DNA of 64,000 nt, from the NCBI GenBank assembly GCA_029851415.1, contig CM056743.1:89564501-89628500 (forward strand). Direction: 5' to 3'. The first letter of the stretch is position 1, and each line of letters opens with the position of its first letter. The notes under the pieces are model-generated. The model searched no databases. It was not told the DNA's origin and saw only the letters and a list, made by a program, of their open reading frames with translations. The DNA comes from Eretmocerus hayati (lineage: Eukaryota > Arthropoda > Insecta > Hymenoptera > Aphelinidae). The position numbers and the translations under genes were made by a program. Below, one piece after another: positions 61,961 to 64,000 of the stretch.

Positions 61961-63400
61961 ATACATGGATTGATCACATCTATGTAGATGACAACGACAC
62001 CATTACTGACTTTCACAACAGACACCTGCCCAGTTTCGGTGGGCACTCGGTCATTGACGTCACCATCAACGTCTTCACCCCTACTCCGCCAAAAAATTCC
62101 TTCAAGTATAGGGATTTTCGTAACATCACCCCGGAGATATTGAATGACCGTCTGCTCCGCTGTGACTGGACAGCTCTTGAAAATGCCGAAACCAGTTTGG
62201 GAGATGCAATTCAATGCTTGAATGTAAATTTAATGATCGTTTTAGATGAATTAGCACCGGTAAAAACTATAAACCCGCGTAAAAATGATGCTCCTTGGAT
62301 TGGTCCTGAGCTGAGGGTGCTCATGAAGAAGCGAGACGCGACGCGCAGGCGTTGGAAGCGTATGCAACGCAACCAGTGCAAGTGTCCTGAGCTTCAAAAT
62401 GAGTACTTTCGGCTCAGCGAAGAGGTCAATCTGCGCATTGAGCAAGAGCGTAATTCCTTCCTTCAAAACCATCTTTCAGACGCTCTTGATCAGAACAAGA
62501 ATATTTGGAAGGAGATGCGCAATCTCGGTCTCTTGCTCAAGAGCAAAGAGGAAGAACTTCACGGTTTCACACCGGATGAGTTGAACGCTCACTTTGCGGG
62601 GGTTTCTGTTTCGCCTCACGAAAATATCAATGAAGCAATGGACGATATTAACTCTGCACCGGAGGAGGAGTTTAAATTTAAGCCCACAAATTTCAATGAT
62701 GTAGTCCTTGCTATTGAACATTTTCCCTCACAGGCCCGTGGGGTGGATGGAATTCCTCAAATCGTGATCGCGAAAGCTCTTCCGGCCATAGACGATCTCA
62801 TTGTACACATTTCCAACTCCTCTATCGCTCACAGCATCTTTCCCAGGGCTTGGAAGCGAGCACAGTTAATTGCGCTAAAAAAGACTGTAGCTCCATTATC
62901 AGACTCGGACTCCCGCCCCATTGCGCTCCTGTGCTTCCTTTCCAAAGTTCTCGAGAAAATTGCACATGACCAAATCACGGAGTACTTGAAGAAAGAAAAA
63001 TCACTAGATCGCTTCCAGGCTGGTTTCAGGCAACACCACAGTACGCAGACGGCTTTGCTAAAATTGACTGATGACATCAGATTAGGTATAGATAGGAAGA
63101 AGATCACCCTACTACTACTTTTCGACTTCAGCAAAGCCTTTGACACAATATCAACAACGAAACTGCTGAGTAAATTGCGTCAACTTGGTTTCTCGCGATC
63201 GGCACTCCTGTGGATCAAATCATATTTACAAGGTCGCACCCAGCTAGTCACTTCCAAGAACAGTAAATCTGATTTGCTCACAACCAATCTGGGTGTTCCA
63301 CAGGGTTCCGTTCTCGGACCACTACTCTTCAGTTTGTACGTCAATGACTTGCCCGGGTTACTAGACGGAAAGTCGGTAGATCATCTCTTCTCACTCAGCG
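61956..63400 (+). pseudogene. CR1/Jockey-type LINE ORF2: endonuclease end plus RT, broken at YADD
   Basis: The open frame 61705-63423 starts within the 5' UTR; real homology starts at DHIYVDDND, the last part of the endonuclease (PSFGGHSVIDVTINVFTPTP). Most of the endonuclease is deleted at the CT tract near 61955. Then come a linker (NDAPWIGPELRVLMKKRD), QARGVDGIPQIVIAKALP, DSRPIALLCFLSKVLEKIA, DRFQAGFRQHHSTQTALLKL, LLLFDFSKAFDTI (first Asp) and GVPQGSVLGPLLFSLYVNDLP. Exactly where YADD should stand the frame reads SLSDL and then unrelated sequence to the stop at 63421-63423. The RT part has no stops or frameshifts, so the break looks recent. Confidence 0.9.
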
Positions 63401-64000
63401 ACTTACGCCCTTTCGGAATTTGAACATGTTAATTAAGCCCTTCTTCAATATTTTCGGGAAGTGATTGGAAAAGTTCCGAGGGCGTAATGGCGTTTACGCC
63501 TTTTTGATTTTCTTCCTGCAGTTACGCCCTTTTTGGGAATTGGTGATGGAGTACACCGAAATGAACTTTCAAAAGTTTCCAATTGATTTTTTTCATTTTC
63601 GTGTATTTAAAGAAGGAGTTCTCCACAGCTGTCTTGCTCACAATTTCTTGAGCCAAGATAGAGCTATCCTAAGAACATCACCAAAAAATTGGAACATTGG
63701 ATGGACTGCTGTATTTTGCTAATAATTTTCAACTGCTTTGGCCGATTTCTATTTTAAAAACAGCATTTGGAAAGTGGCTCAAAAAACTATCGGCATGCTT
63801 TTTGTGGAAACCCTCTACGTTTTTCCGCAATACCTCCTGGCTAGGATACTCACAGGTCGAGATTTTGATGTCTCTATACTTCTTTTCCAAACTGTATGAT
63901 AATGAACCGCATGTATGTGAGTTTTCAATTCCTGTTCATACTTCTCGAGCATCTTGGGGCTTTTTTACCCCCAAGAAAATCTCAATGACCTGGAAGAAGG
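63401..64000. other. Unidentified sequence interrupting the LINE, runs out of the window
   Basis: TTACGCCCTTT occurs at about 63412 and 63522 and TTACGCCTTTTT at about 63494. TTCCGAGGGCGTAA at about 63474 is the inverse of TTACGCCCTTTTTGGGAA. This looks like the end of an unidentified repeat or element. No gene was recognised in the rest. Confidence 0.5.

Noticed and set aside
1..64000. tRNA, rRNA or other RNA genes
   Set aside because: No stretch with cloverleaf boxes or rRNA similarity was recognised by eye.

Overview
The window is repeat-rich eukaryotic DNA with no recognisable host gene. Mobile elements of arthropod type (an R1-like LINE with its C-terminal zinc knuckle, BEL/Pao and Copia retrotransposons, a short element with Transib/RAG-like ends) and a long high-order satellite suggest insect heterochromatin, probably pericentromeric. 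I cannot name the species. Many short open frames lie on both strands of the satellite; they are by-products of the repeat, not genes.

Layout. 1-1250 holds a ~1.13-kb palindrome and a second, smaller hairpin. 1250-2656 has no gene. 2657-33410 is a satellite array of ~174-bp monomers (about 170 copies). Its edges are diverged. Its core (about 9.4-30.2 kb) is a nested high-order repeat: a 3,298-bp block (19 monomers) occurs five times, and a 9-monomer block plus two 19-monomer blocks form an 8,159-bp unit (47 monomers) present twice in tandem. An 880-bp element with ~150-bp inverted ends beginning CACAGTG and a 5-bp CGACG target duplication sits in the array at 31315-32194.

33411-46.4 kb is LTR-retrotransposon territory: a BEL/Pao integrase with its 3' LTR, a broken Copia element (Gag, protease remnant, integrase, RT, RNase H, 3' LTR), then a second BEL/Pao copy that keeps Gag and integrase but lacks protease, RT and RNase H. 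A ~260-bp palindromic MITE lies in the 3' flank of this second copy. 46.4-50.6 kb has no convincing gene.

50.6-63.4 kb is a pile of 5'-truncated or internally deleted LINEs: an R1-like ORF2 (minus), a LINE C-terminus (minus), a ~1.1-kb foldback element with 325-bp ends and a minisatellite core, a LINE RT (minus), and then three plus-strand LINE pieces head-to-tail, two of them closed by microsatellite tails. The last LINE is broken at the catalytic YADD box by unidentified sequence.

None of the elements looks autonomous. The most notable items are the nested satellite architecture, the RSS-like element inserted in it, the three large foldback/TIR structures, and the Gag-integrase BEL derivative.
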